Positions 52,560-62,161 of a stretch of DNA of 64,000 nt are shown one piece after another. The position numbers were made by a program, and so were the translations under genes. The notes below the pieces were generated by a model. It was not told where the DNA came from, did not search any database, and saw only the letters and a program-made list of their open reading frames with translations. The stretch's first letter is position 1; each line of letters begins with the position of its first letter. The DNA is from Vulgatibacter incomptus_A (lineage in GTDB: Bacteria; Myxococcota; Myxococcia; Myxococcales; Vulgatibacteraceae): the NCBI GenBank assembly GCA_040391605.1, contig JBEBXK010000007.1:62001-126000 (forward strand), read 5' to 3'.

Positions 52560-53587
52560 TCGCTTGGCCCTCCCCTCCGCACCGGGATGGCCAGGAGCTT
52601 GTCGGCGATGTCGGCGATGTCCTCGGCGATGGGCTGATCCTGCCGCTCGAGGAGCAGGGGGCGCCGTGCCCTCCCCGCCCGCCACGCCTCTGTGTCGTAG
52701 CGCAGATAGCCGAGGTAGGTGAGATCGAGGCCGAAGAAGCGGCGCCAAGCCGTGCAGATCCCATCCCCCAGGGTGAGATCTGCCGCCTCGCGCACCGCGT
52801 TCACCAGGACCAGCGGGCGGAAGGCGCGCATCTCGCTCTCGAGCTGCTTGCCCAGGGCGGGATCCCGCGAAGAGGCCTCCTCCAGGAGCTGCATCGGGCT
52901 CACGCTCCGTCCGGAGCGGACGAGCTCGTCGATCCCCCAGGAGACCCCGCGCACTGCCTGCGCCGCCCGGAGGCGCCGAAAGAGCGCGGCCTTGAGGAAG
53001 CGGTAGGCGTTCTCCACCGAGGTGGGCTCCGGTACCAGGGTGACGATCCCGTTGTCCGCCAGCAGGAAGAAGTCCAACACGTTGAAGTGGCTGCCCGCGC
53101 CTAGATCGAGGATCGCGACGTCCGCGTCCAACTCGTGCACCGCCCGCATCAGGCGAAGCTTCTGTTGGTGCATGGGGTTCGCCGCTCCCAGCGCGTCGAG
53201 GGCGCCGGAGATCAGTCGGAGCCCCTGGACGCCTGCTGGGATGGCGATCTCCTCCAGCCCCTCCACCCGTCGCTGGACGAAGTCCGAGAGGGTCGCCTCC
53301 GGATGGTCGACGCCCAGGCAGGTATGAAGGTTGGCGCCGCCCAGATCCAGATCGAGGAGGACCACCGACTGGCCGCGCCTGGCCAGCTCGATCCCCAGGT
53401 TGGCGGAGATCAGCGACTTGCCGATGCCGCCCTTGCCGCCGCCTACGGCGACGATCCGGCGGACCTTGACGGGCTTCGCCGTGAAGCGACCATCGACTTG
53501 ATTTCGTCGGGCCCCCCCCGCGGTCTCGGCGTCAGCCATGGGGGCCGCGTCCTGCGCAGCGGGTGCTCTGCGGTTCTCAGCGTCCAT
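52556..53587 (-). CDS. ParA/MinD-family ATPase
   Basis: About 343 residues. A disordered N-terminal 45 residues precedes the deviant Walker A GGGKGGIGKSLISANLG. Then come LLDLDLGGANLHTCLGVDHP, VAILDLGAGSHFNVLDFFLL and LVPEPTSVENAYRFLKAALF, the layout of MinD/FlhG-type ATPases. The C-terminal part is helical. The start is uncertain: ATG at 53587 and an in-frame ATG at 53539 are both possible and neither has a strong ribosome site. Coupled to the J-domain/HTH protein, which suggests a positioning or regulation module (inference). No flagellar or chemotaxis genes are near. Confidence 0.87.
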   Translation of the reverse strand: MDAENRRAPAAQDAAPMADAETAGGARRNQVDGRFTAKPVKVRRIVAVGGGKGGIGKSLISANLGIELARRGQSVVLLDLDLGGANLHTCLGVDHPEATLSDFVQRRVEGLEEIAIPAGVQGLRLISGALDALGAANPMHQQKLRLMRAVHELDADVAILDLGAGSHFNVLDFFLLADNGIVTLVPEPTSVENAYRFLKAALFRRLRAAQAVRGVSWGIDELVRSGRSVSPMQLLEEASSRDPALGKQLESEMRAFRPLVLVNAVREAADLTLGDGICTAWRRFFGLDLTYLGYLRYDTEAWRAGRARRPLLLERQDQPIAEDIADIADKLLAIPVRRGGPSE

Positions 53588-53669
53588 CGGCAGCCAAGCT
53601 ACCACGATCCACCCGAGGGGCCTGCCGGTAACTGGATACAAAGGAGGGGATCCCGGGCGGGCGCACCCG

Positions 53670-54272
53670 CTACTCCTCCTTCAGCTCCGTATTCCAATAG
53701 GAGGCGTCGACCATGGTGAGGAAGGGCAGCCAAGCTCGATGGCCGCCGCCGCGCCCAGGCGGCCGGAAGAGCGGGCTCCACCGCGGACGTACGGGCGCGG
53801 TCCGGAGCTTCATCCCGGCCTGCTCCGGCGTCCCGTTGGCCTTCTTCAGGTTGCAGGGGATGCAGGAGCAGACCACGTTCTCCCACGAGGTGTTCCCTCC
53901 CCGCGACCGCGGGATCACGTGGTCCAGGTTCAGCTCCGCCCGCGGCAGCTTGCGACAGCAGTACTGGCAGGTGTTGTCGTCGCGCAGGTAGATGTTGTGG
54001 CGGGAGAAGCGGACCCTGGTGCGGGGAAATCGATCGAAGGCGATGAGGACGAGCACGCGGGGAACCCGGATGCGGCGGCTGGAGGTGCCGATGGAGTCCG
54101 CCCCCACCTCGGCGGCGAGCGAGGCCCAGGAGTCGAAGTCGAAGAGGCGGAACTCCTCGTCCACCGCCTGGGCGATGCCCTGATAGAGGAGCGAGAAGGC
54201 GCGCCGGACCGTGGTCACCTGAATCGGCTGGAACGAGCGATTGAGCACAAGTACGTTCGTGTCGGTCACCAA
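53670..54272 (-). CDS. HNH endonuclease-family protein
   Basis: 200 residues. The N-terminal part (VLVLNRSFQPIQVTTVRRAF, then LLYQGIAQAVDEEF) and the HNH core (CQYCCRKLPRAELNLDHVIP, then RSRGGNTSWENVVCSCIPCN and LKKAN) match the widespread stand-alone HNH proteins of this size. Two CxxC pairs probably hold a structural zinc. The start is TTG at 54272 (AGGAGG 7 nt upstream) or GTG at 54269. No intron, phage or restriction genes are adjacent, so the biological role is unknown. Confidence 0.88.
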   Translation of the reverse strand: MVTDTNVLVLNRSFQPIQVTTVRRAFSLLYQGIAQAVDEEFRLFDFDSWASLAAEVGADSIGTSSRRIRVPRVLVLIAFDRFPRTRVRFSRHNIYLRDDNTCQYCCRKLPRAELNLDHVIPRSRGGNTSWENVVCSCIPCNLKKANGTPEQAGMKLRTAPVRPRWSPLFRPPGRGGGHRAWLPFLTMVDASYWNTELKEE

Positions 54273-54631
54273 GACGAGGCCTCCTATTCGACCCTCGCGC
54301 CAGCCCCATTCGAGCCCGGCACTCGCACCATCCTATGCCAAACGGCCGCGACGCCCCATCCGGCCCCTGCGAACGAGCGAAGGGCCGCATGAAGGATTGA
54401 ACAATCGGGCAGCCGGATCCATCCCGGGGGGCCTTCCGTCGAGTGTCGGTCCCATCAGGGCGTCGCTCGTGCCCTGCGCAGCCGATCGCTCTCGCGAGGC
54501 GGTCGCGACCGCCCGCACAAAACTGCCCACTCTCCCGGCAGGGGCGAACGCTTCACGTACGCTGTGCGCTGTCGTTCCTTCCGGCCTTCGCTCACCACCC
54601 GACTCACGGAGGTCGTGGTCTCTTCACGAAC
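54273..54631. other. 359-bp gap with a degenerate dispersed element
   Basis: Contains copy E of the dispersed hairpin element (54508-54596). The rest is GC-rich without visible genes or terminators; the promoter of the HNH gene should lie near 54273-54400. Confidence 0.55.
54508..54596 (+). repeat. Dispersed hairpin element, copy E (most diverged)
   Basis: CTTCACGTACGCTGTGCGCT then GTCGTTCCTTCCGGCCTTCG align with the conserved 3' half of copies C and D, and CAAAACTGCCC with the 5' arm region. Several substitutions; boundaries approximate. Confidence 0.6.
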
Positions 54632-56935
54632 TCAGGGCTTCGCGGGTTTCGGGGCCAGGGCGAGGAAGCGCGCGTCGCCCTTGCCGTAGGTGAGGCGGTA
54701 GGCGTTGAAGCTCTTGAGCACGCGCTTCACGTAGTTGCGGGTCTCCTCTATGGGGATCTCCTCGACGAACTCGTCGATCTCCAGGTCGCCGCGATCCTTG
54801 AGCCAGCGGGCGACGGCCCCGGGACCGGCGTTGTAGCTGGCACAAGCCAGCGCCGGATTGCCGCCCCAGCGCTCCAGGAGCGAGCCCAGATAAGCGCTCC
54901 CCAGCCTGACGTTCAGCTCGGGCTCCCGGAGGCGGGAGCGGGGGATCGTGCCGAGCTTGAGACGGGTGGCCACGTGTTGGGCCGTGGCGGGCATGAGCTG
55001 GGTAAGGCCGATGGCCCCCGCCCAGGAGACAACGTCGGGATCGAGGCTGGACTCCTCGCGCATCAGCGCCTGGAGGAGATCCGGCGGGACCTTCGCCGCC
55101 TTGGAGTGGCGCTCCACCATCTCGCGATAGGCCAGCGGATAGGCGATGCGAAAGTGGAGAGCGTCGTCCGCCTCGGGGCGCCCGCGGACCAGCTCCTGCA
55201 ATTCGGTCCGCGCGATCTGGTGGGCGGGGCGCCTGGCGTCCGCGCGATCGAGGAGCCAGGCCACCAGGAGCACCGGCTCCGCGGAGCCGTCCGCCCGAGA
55301 CCGGACGGCCTTGCGATCGATCCGCAGCAGCTCGTCGGTGGCCGCTCTCCGGAAGCCGAGGCGCAGCAGCTCCAGGGCGCTGGCGTAGTGGGGATCCGCC
55401 CGCAGGGCGCCATCGGGGATCTCGAAGGCGGGGAGCGCCAGCGACGGCTCCGGGAGCTGGGCCTCGATCTCTGCGGCCAGCGCAGGGTGCAAGGCGGCGA
55501 GCCTCCCCCGGGCGAGCATCGAGTAGTAGCTCGCGGGATGCTGCCGGAGCAGGCGCTCGTAGGCGACGATCGCCTCGACCTTCCGATCCAGGCTGGTGAG
55601 GGTGCGGGCCTGCCAATAGAGGGAGCGCTCGCGATCGATGGAGTCGGCGGCGTCGCCGTAGTCCGCCTCGAGCCGCTGCAGAAAGCCGAGGCCGCTGGTG
55701 AGCCTGCCGTGGGCGCGGTCGAGCCAGAAGAGGCGGAAGAGCGCGTCGGCGCGGAAGTCGCCGTCGGCGTAGGTGTCCACCAACTTCACCAGGCTCCTGC
55801 GGGCGCCCTGATCGTTGCCCGCGCGGAGCTGGAGATCGGCGGCGTAGACCAAGGCGTCGTCGGCGTAGGAGTGGTCCGGAAAGTCCCGGGCCAGGGTGAG
55901 GTAGACCTCGATCCCGCGGGCGGGGGCCACGATGGATGTGCTGGACCCGAGCACATAGAGAGCCCTCACCCGCAGCGCTGGATCCTTACACTTTTCCGCC
56001 ACCGGCTCGAGGGTGGCGATCGCCTTGGTGTGGGAGCGAAGCTTGCGATAGCCGCGCCCCAGCGCGTAGCGGGCTTCACAGGCCAGGGGATCCGGCAGGG
56101 CGAGGCGCGGGAGGAGCTTCTCGATCTGCTCGACCCCCTCCTGGTTGCGCTGGGCGTCCAGAAAGCCCTGGGCCCGGCGGACCGCCTGGGCCAGGCTGGG
56201 CGGCTCTCGCAGGATGGCCTCCGCCCGCTGCCTGGCGTCCTCGGCCTGGGGGGCGAGCGGATGCTCGCTCCAGATCCGCAGATAGGCGGCCCGGGCCTCG
56301 CTTCGATCGCCGAGGCCGGCGTGGAGCTCCGCCGCCAGGAAGAGCGCGGCGGCGCCGATGTCGTTGCCCCAGGCCGGCGCCTTCCGCTCCCGCAGCTCCG
56401 CCAGGGCTGCGAGGGCCCCCTTGGGATCGCCGCTGCGACGCAGCGCCTGGGCCAGGGAGAGGCTCGCGCTGTCCTCGAGGACCGAGCCAGCCGGGATCTG
56501 CCGGTAGGCCTTCGCCGCCCCAGCGAAGTCGTCGAGGCGCTCCCTGGCCAGAGCCAGATGCCAGGCGATGCGATGAGCGAGCGCCGGATAGGCGGAGCCC
56601 AGCTTCTCCAGGAGGCGGGCGGCCTCGGCCACCTTGCCGCTCTCGAGGGCGGCGAGCGCCCGCATATAGGCCACCTGAGGCGAGCCGTCGTCCGCCTCGG
56701 TGAAGAGGCGCAGGGCCTCGTCGTAGCGCGCCGCCTCGAAGCGCTGCCGCGCGGTCTGCAGCTTGCCCGTGGCGAAGTAGGGGTCGATCCGCGACTCGCG
56801 GAAGACCGCCGCGGGCTCGCCCGCCTCCCCCCCGGCCGGCCCAGCGAGGGCAGCGAGCACGAGCCCGGGGACGAGGGCGATGAGCTTCGAGTAGCGGAGG
56901 AGGGTCGGGAGGGAGTTTTTCACGTCTTCGTCCAC
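54632..56935 (-). CDS. Soluble lytic transglycosylase (Slt70-type)
   Basis: 767-residue cell-wall enzyme that cleaves peptidoglycan glycan strands to 1,6-anhydro products. A short hydrophobic N-terminal segment (LIALVPGLVLAALAGPAGG) is a probable export signal. A long TPR-like superhelix (about 50-570) precedes the SLT domain (about 610-740). The catalytic Glu is E628 in LMREESSLDPDVVSWAGAIG, with LTQLMPATAQHVATRL, ASYNAGPGAVARWLKD and EIPIEETRNYVKRVLKSFNA. The layout matches Slt70. Located 36 bp after the SpvB fragment on the same strand. Confidence 0.92.
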   Translation of the reverse strand: MDEDVKNSLPTLLRYSKLIALVPGLVLAALAGPAGGEAGEPAAVFRESRIDPYFATGKLQTARQRFEAARYDEALRLFTEADDGSPQVAYMRALAALESGKVAEAARLLEKLGSAYPALAHRIAWHLALARERLDDFAGAAKAYRQIPAGSVLEDSASLSLAQALRRSGDPKGALAALAELRERKAPAWGNDIGAAALFLAAELHAGLGDRSEARAAYLRIWSEHPLAPQAEDARQRAEAILREPPSLAQAVRRAQGFLDAQRNQEGVEQIEKLLPRLALPDPLACEARYALGRGYRKLRSHTKAIATLEPVAEKCKDPALRVRALYVLGSSTSIVAPARGIEVYLTLARDFPDHSYADDALVYAADLQLRAGNDQGARRSLVKLVDTYADGDFRADALFRLFWLDRAHGRLTSGLGFLQRLEADYGDAADSIDRERSLYWQARTLTSLDRKVEAIVAYERLLRQHPASYYSMLARGRLAALHPALAAEIEAQLPEPSLALPAFEIPDGALRADPHYASALELLRLGFRRAATDELLRIDRKAVRSRADGSAEPVLLVAWLLDRADARRPAHQIARTELQELVRGRPEADDALHFRIAYPLAYREMVERHSKAAKVPPDLLQALMREESSLDPDVVSWAGAIGLTQLMPATAQHVATRLKLGTIPRSRLREPELNVRLGSAYLGSLLERWGGNPALACASYNAGPGAVARWLKDRGDLEIDEFVEEIPIEETRNYVKRVLKSFNAYRLTYGKGDARFLALAPKPAKP

Positions 56936-56972
56936 GCTCGCCCTTTCGCCTTCGCGAAGTCAACTTCCCCCT

Positions 56973-57845
56973 CTACCGCGGGCAACGTTCTACCGGCGGA
57001 GGAGGCCTCCCCGTTGCGTCGTTCCCACCCCACGTGACCCGCGTGAGCACGGGATAGGGCCGGCAGCCGCTCGAATCCGTTGGTTCGTCCTGGTATGCGT
57101 AGTCGTATTCGATGGAGTTCCCGCTGGGATCCGCCTCCTTGACCAGGAGCCAGGCGTGGATCCCGAGTTCGTTGGCGATGAGGCCGGTTTGGTTCGAGGC
57201 AGGAAAGCGGGATGCTCCGTAGTAGCGCTTGACCCCGTTGGGGAGGTGCTCGATCCAGTACGACTGATTGAGCGATTGGAATTGATACGAGCGAAGTTCG
57301 TAGCGGATCGGGGAGGTCTCCCGCTCGGGCATGTAGAGCTTGCCCGCGGCTCCAGCGGGGCCGTCCGGCGCCGGCACGAGCTCTCCGGCTGGGCCGGTGA
57401 AGGCGGCTCCGTCGGAGAGGTAGCGATCCGTACCTCCAGCGTCGACCACGAGCGGAAACCCGTTCCGGACCGAGCGGCTGATCGCCGGGATCGAGAGGCT
57501 CCAACCCGCTCCGAGGACCGTGGCCGTGCGAGACATTCCGCTGTCGTAGGAGAGCGCGAGCTTCGGGCTCATCCCGCTGCGCCCGGGCGGGAGGTCGAGG
57601 GGGATCTCCGTGAGGTAGGCGCCGGAGTTCGATACGGGCGCCGACCGCTCAGCGGGTGCCGCGTTCGCTCGGGCTCCGGCGTGTGCCGCCGCTTGAGGCG
57701 ACGGCGCCTTCTCCGAGAACTCGTAGACATCGGCGGGAGGCGCCATCTCGGTCGTGGCCCATGCGGTGGGCACCGGCCCAATTCCGGCCATCGCGCCACA
57801 GAGAAACGCCACCAAGAGCTGCCGGACGAAGCTTGCACTCGACAT
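56973..57845 (-). pseudogene. Truncated SpvB / Rhs-toxin-type secreted protein fragment
   Basis: 290 residues. A signal peptide (MSSASFVRQLLVAFLCGAMA through AWA) and a spacer lead to the N-terminal SpvB/TcaC-type domain: GAYLTEIPLDLPPGRSGMSP, then LALSYDSGMSRTATVLGAGW, SLSIPAISRSVRNGFPLVVD, IEHLPNGVKRYYGASRFPAS and SNQTGLIANELGIHAWLLVKE split across conserved blocks. Normally a beta-propeller and hundreds of Rhs/YD repeats follow, giving 1,500 residues or more. Here the frame ends soon after RVTWGG in a Pro-rich tail. A strong GGGAGGAGG site precedes the ATG. It is best read as the remnant of a deleted large gene, though a short secreted form cannot be excluded. Confidence 0.75.
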
Positions 57846-58232
57846 CGGACCCTCCTCCCAGATGATTGAGCGTGCACGAAGAGGCTCCCAGCGGTGTACG
57901 CATAATGTCAAGGGCAAAACTTTATGGAGGGTCGGTGCAAGTGTTTACGATTGAACACGACCAGGACCGAAGGCTCGGGTTGCCGTTCCCAAGAGACGGC
58001 TTCGGGATCCTGTGACGGGTAGGCGCGAGGACCTCCCTTCGTCGGGATGGACTACTTGCCTTGCCCCGCAGGCCGTCTTCCATGCCTGAGTCGATGTTCA
58101 CCTACGGGTCGAGCGCATGCGCGAGCGTCTGCAGATCGGCCTCGATCGGCGGCATTCGGGCGCTCGATCGCCCGGATGCTCGATCGACGCTGCGCTTCGT
58201 CCGGCGCGCATTGGGGGATAGAATGCGCGGCA
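57846..58232. other. 387-bp divergent intergenic region
   Basis: Between the SpvB-type fragment (minus) and the histidine kinase (plus). An AT-rich patch at about 57899-57930 contains TTGACA on the minus strand, but I find no matching -10 box. The kinase frame is open back to 58047 without family-like residues. No RNA gene or repeat seen. Confidence 0.45.
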
Positions 58233-60464
58233 GTGGATATCCGCACCCAGAGCTCGCTCCTCGCGGCGATCGTCTCGCTGGCCCTGGCGATCTCGATGCT
58301 GCTCCGGCCGCAGCGCGCCAAGTCGCTCACCCTCTTTGCCGCGCTCTGCCTCTCGCTCACCGCCTGGTACGTCGGCGACTTCCTCTTTGCCCTCAGCGAT
58401 CGTGAGGTCTGGCTGCGAGCGGCCATCGCCGCCGGCGGCGCGATCCCTGCGACCACCCTCGCCTTCTTCCTCGAGTTCCTCGGGGTCTCCCGACGCTCCG
58501 CCAAGCGGGCCCGGCTGATCACCTGGGCGGGCGGGATCGGCGGCCTGGTGGTGGCCGCGACGCCGCTGGTCCGGCTGGAGACGGCGCGGATCCTGGTTGG
58601 GACGTGGATCTTCGGGGCCCTGGCCTTCACCCTCTCGCTGCTCTACCGGCGGATGCGGAGCAGCGGACCACGGATCGAGCGCGCCCGCCTCGCCTACCTC
58701 TTCCTCGGCGCCGGCGTCACCGTCGCCGCCTCGGCGCTGGACCTCCTCCCTCGCGTGGGCGTCCCCTTCCCCGCCGTGGGCCCGGTGGTGGCCAGCCTCT
58801 ATCTCTTCTTCCTGGCCCAGACCCTCCAGGTCTACCGCCTCCTCGATCTGCAGGAGCTGCTGGGGAAGTTCGCCGCCCTCACCCTCCACGCCCTGATCCT
58901 CTCGGCGATCTACGCGAGCCTGGTGATCTGGGCGGGCGGCACCACCCAGCTCTTCCTCTTCAACACCCTCATCGCCTCCTTCGTGATCCTTAACCTGGTG
59001 GAGCCGCTGCGCGCCAAGGTGGAGGGGTGGGTGGTCGCCACGCTCTTTCGCGAGCGCTTCGAGCTGCTGCAGACCCTGGCGCGGCTGAAGACGCGGCTCT
59101 CCAGCGTGATCGATCCCCTGGAGCTCGCGCGGATCTCGTTGGACACCTTCCAGGACTCCCGGCGCGTGACCCACGCCTCGCTCTACCTCATCGCCGACGC
59201 CAGGCCGGGCTTCTCCATCGTCGACTACATCGGCCCCTCGCCTATCTCCTTTCTCGACGCCAGCGCCGCCCATTGCCTGCTGGACGTGGTCCGCAAGGGC
59301 CAGAAGGCCGTGCTCCTCGAGAACGTCGAGCGGCGCCTCCACGAGCTGCAGCGCCTGCTCGGGAAGCCTGGCGCGGCCGGACGCGTGGCCCGGGTGGCGA
59401 TCGCCCCGGAGGAGCGGCCGAAGCTGGTGGAGGAGCAGAACCGCCTCGGCGATCTCCGCTCCGCGCTTGCGGCGATGAAGTCGGGGATCTGCATCCCCCT
59501 CCTCGGCGGAGATCGGGTGATCGGCTTCCTCAACCTCTGGGACGAGCGGGTGCCGGAGGCCTACTCCTCCGACGAGATCGCGCTGATGCTCGAGATCGCC
59601 GATCAGATCGCCACCGTGGTGGAGAACTCCAAGCTCTTCGAGCGGATGAAGGAGCGCGATCGCCTCGCCGCCCTGGGAGAGATGGCGGCGGGCCTCGCCC
59701 ACGAGATCCGCAACCCGCTGGGCGCGATCAAGGGCGCGGCCCAATTCCTCCACCCCGAGGGCTTCCACGGCGAGGACGGCGAGTTCCTCCAGGTGATCGT
59801 CGAAGAGGTCGATCGGCTGAACGGGGTGGTGACCCAATTCCTGGACTACGCCAGGCCGCTGAAGGCCGCCGTGGCTCCCATCGACGTGAACGACGTGGTG
59901 GATCGTACCCTGCGCCTGCTGCAGACCACCCTCCCGGAGTCGGTCTCCTTGGAGAGCGAGCTGGATCCGTCGACGCCCCTCGCGGCGAGCGACGCCGAGC
60001 AGCTCAAGCAGGTCCTCTTCAACCTGGTGCAGAACGCGTTGCAGGCCCTGCCGGAGGGCGGCAGGGTCACGGTCTCGACCAGCGCGCCTCCCGAGGACGC
60101 CAGCGGCTTCCACCTCACCTCACGTGGCGCCGAGTTCGTGGAGCTGCGGGTGCGCGACGACGGCCCCGGGATCCCCGAGGAGCAGCGGGAGCACGTCTTC
60201 GTGCCCTTCTACACCACCAAGGAGAAGGGCACCGGCCTGGGCCTCGCCATCTCGCAGCGGATCATCCGCTCCCACGGCGGGAACATCACCCTCCAGGGGC
60301 GGCCCGGCGAAGGCACCGAGTTCCTGATCCGCCTGCCCGCCGTACCCGAGCCCCGGGTGGATCTGCCGGCGGAGGCGGCGCCGATCGTCGTCGCGTCTGC
60401 CGCCGCAGGGCGGGGATCCCGCGGCGGCAGGCGCTCGTCGCGCAATCGGGCCCGCAGCCGCTAA
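58233..60464 (+). CDS. Membrane histidine kinase with 7TM-like sensor and GAF domain
   Basis: 743 residues. The N-terminal 265 residues are mostly membrane helices (LLAAIVSLALAISMLL onward, about nine hydrophobic stretches). A GAF-like region follows (about 290-465, LARISLDTFQDSRRVTHASL, then SGICIPLLGGDRVIGFLNLW). Then the HisKA domain with His490 in GLAHEIRNPLGAIKGAAQF and a HATPase domain with NLVQNALQALPEGG, RDDGPGIPEEQREHVF, FYTTKEKGTGLGLAISQRI. A basic Arg/Gly/Ser tail ends it. The GTG at 58233 is the likely start, just before the first helix. The NtrC-type regulator 199 bp downstream is the probable partner. Confidence 0.88.
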   Translation: MDIRTQSSLLAAIVSLALAISMLLRPQRAKSLTLFAALCLSLTAWYVGDFLFALSDREVWLRAAIAAGGAIPATTLAFFLEFLGVSRRSAKRARLITWAGGIGGLVVAATPLVRLETARILVGTWIFGALAFTLSLLYRRMRSSGPRIERARLAYLFLGAGVTVAASALDLLPRVGVPFPAVGPVVASLYLFFLAQTLQVYRLLDLQELLGKFAALTLHALILSAIYASLVIWAGGTTQLFLFNTLIASFVILNLVEPLRAKVEGWVVATLFRERFELLQTLARLKTRLSSVIDPLELARISLDTFQDSRRVTHASLYLIADARPGFSIVDYIGPSPISFLDASAAHCLLDVVRKGQKAVLLENVERRLHELQRLLGKPGAAGRVARVAIAPEERPKLVEEQNRLGDLRSALAAMKSGICIPLLGGDRVIGFLNLWDERVPEAYSSDEIALMLEIADQIATVVENSKLFERMKERDRLAALGEMAAGLAHEIRNPLGAIKGAAQFLHPEGFHGEDGEFLQVIVEEVDRLNGVVTQFLDYARPLKAAVAPIDVNDVVDRTLRLLQTTLPESVSLESELDPSTPLAASDAEQLKQVLFNLVQNALQALPEGGRVTVSTSAPPEDASGFHLTSRGAEFVELRVRDDGPGIPEEQREHVFVPFYTTKEKGTGLGLAISQRIIRSHGGNITLQGRPGEGTEFLIRLPAVPEPRVDLPAEAAPIVVASAAAGRGSRGGRRSSRNRARSR

Positions 60465-60663
60465 TGGCCCTCTCGTCGTGAGACCAACGACGCCGAGAGG
60501 GAGGCCTGAGGCCGTCGGCCACTTTCCCGCATCGCTCGTCGCTGCAGGGACTCCACCTGGCACCCATCACCTGCTCCGCCCCGGAGGTCGGGCTCAGGCC
60601 GATGCCCTGCTGTTCGCGCCGCGCATATGGTAGATCCGCAGTCGGGAAGGGGCAGGGAACTGC

Positions 60664-62109
60664 ATGGCCGCTGCTTCGATCCTCATCGTCGACGACGAGT
60701 TCAACCTCCGGAAGGTCCTGGCTGCCACCCTCAGGCGCGAGGGCTACGACGTGATCCAGGCCTCCGACGGCGAGCAGGCCATCGAGCTCTTCGATCGCGG
60801 CGGCATCGACATCGTCGTCTCCGACCTGGTGATGCCGAAGGTCGGGGGCTTCGAGGTGCTCCAGCACGTCCTGGACAAGGCGCCCGAGGTGCCGGTGATC
60901 CTGATCACCGCCCACGGCACGGTGGACTCCGCGGTCCAGGCGATCAAGACCGGCGCCTTCGACTACGTGACCAAGCCCTTCGAGCAGAGCGAGCTGCGGC
61001 AGGTCATCGCCAAGGCCGCGCGGACCCGGGACCTCACCCGAGGCAACATCTCCACCCACGTCGGCGGAGAGCGGATCACCGCCAAGATCATCGGCGAGTC
61101 CGCGCCGATCCAGGACATCTTCCGGATCGTCGAGAAGGTGGCGGACACCCCTTCGACGGTGCTGATCACCGGCGAGAGCGGCACAGGCAAGGAGCTCGTG
61201 GCCCAGGCGCTGCACAGCGGATCGGCCAGGGAGAGCCAGCCGTTGATCAAGATCAACTGCGCCGCGATCCCGAAGGATCTGATGGAGTCGGAGCTCTTCG
61301 GCTACGAGAGGGGGGCGTTCACCGGCGCGGTCACCGCCAAGCCGGGCCGCTTCGAGCTCGCCGATGGCGGCACCCTCTTCCTCGACGAGATCGGCGAGAT
61401 CCCCATCGAGATGCAGGTGAAGCTGCTGCGCGCGCTGCAGGAGAGCGAGTTCGAGCGGGTCGGAGGCGTGAAGACGATCAAGGTGGACGTCCGCCTGATC
61501 GCCGCCACGAACCGAGACCTGCAGAAGGACATCCAGGCCGGACGCTTTCGCGAAGATCTCTTCTACCGCCTCAACGTGGTGCCCATCGCCCTGCCCCCGC
61601 TGCGGGAGCGGCGCACCGACATCCCGCTGCTGATCGAGTTCTTCCTGGAGAAGTACAACCGCAAGCTGAACAAGGCGATCGAGCGGGTGGAGCCCGAGGC
61701 CATGAGCGTGCTGAAGCATTACGCTTGGCCGGGGAACATCCGCGAGCTCGAGAACATGGTCGAGCGCACCCTCCTCTTCGCCGACGGGCCCACGATCCAA
61801 CTCGACGATCTCCCGGAGCTGCTCCGCGAACAGGCGGCGCCGGTGATGACGCCTCCCGCGTCATTGGCGCCGCCCGGGGCCGCCTCGCTCCCGATCCCTG
61901 TCCCGATTCCGGCGGACGCCGACGCGTCGATGAGGGACATCGTGAAGGGAGCGGCGGCGGCCCTCGAGCGGGATCTGATCACCCGGGCGCTGGACGAGAC
62001 CGGCGGAAACGTCACCCAGGCCGCGAAGAAGCTGAAGATCTCCCGCAAGTCTCTGCAGAACAAGATGAAGGAGTTTGGCCTGCGGGATCCCGACGAGCGG
62101 CCGGCGTAG
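60664..62109 (+). CDS. NtrC-family sigma-54 response regulator
   Basis: 481 residues: a receiver domain with phospho-acceptor Asp54 (VSDLVMPKVGG) and Lys104 (YVTKPF); an AAA+ domain with Walker A GESGTGKE (170-177), the sigma-54 contact loop GAFTGA (217-222), Walker B GGTLFLDEIGEI and the arginine-finger region FREDLFYRLNVVPI; a Pro/Ala linker; and a Fis-type HTH (EETGGNVTQAAKKLKISRKS). A complete enhancer-binding activator of sigma-54 promoters. Probably phosphorylated by the kinase upstream. Myxobacteria hold many such regulators; the target genes are unknown. Confidence 0.95.
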   Translation: MAAASILIVDDEFNLRKVLAATLRREGYDVIQASDGEQAIELFDRGGIDIVVSDLVMPKVGGFEVLQHVLDKAPEVPVILITAHGTVDSAVQAIKTGAFDYVTKPFEQSELRQVIAKAARTRDLTRGNISTHVGGERITAKIIGESAPIQDIFRIVEKVADTPSTVLITGESGTGKELVAQALHSGSARESQPLIKINCAAIPKDLMESELFGYERGAFTGAVTAKPGRFELADGGTLFLDEIGEIPIEMQVKLLRALQESEFERVGGVKTIKVDVRLIAATNRDLQKDIQAGRFREDLFYRLNVVPIALPPLRERRTDIPLLIEFFLEKYNRKLNKAIERVEPEAMSVLKHYAWPGNIRELENMVERTLLFADGPTIQLDDLPELLREQAAPVMTPPASLAPPGAASLPIPVPIPADADASMRDIVKGAAAALERDLITRALDETGGNVTQAAKKLKISRKSLQNKMKEFGLRDPDERPA

Positions 62110-62161
62110 CGCGCGGAGGAGCTCGCCTCCTCGTCTCGAAGGCGAGCCACCCCAACGCAGC

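Noticed and set aside
53670..54272. HNH protein as part of a homing intron, phage or restriction system
   Set aside because: No integrase, phage, methylase or split gene is nearby; stand-alone HNH proteins of this form are common.
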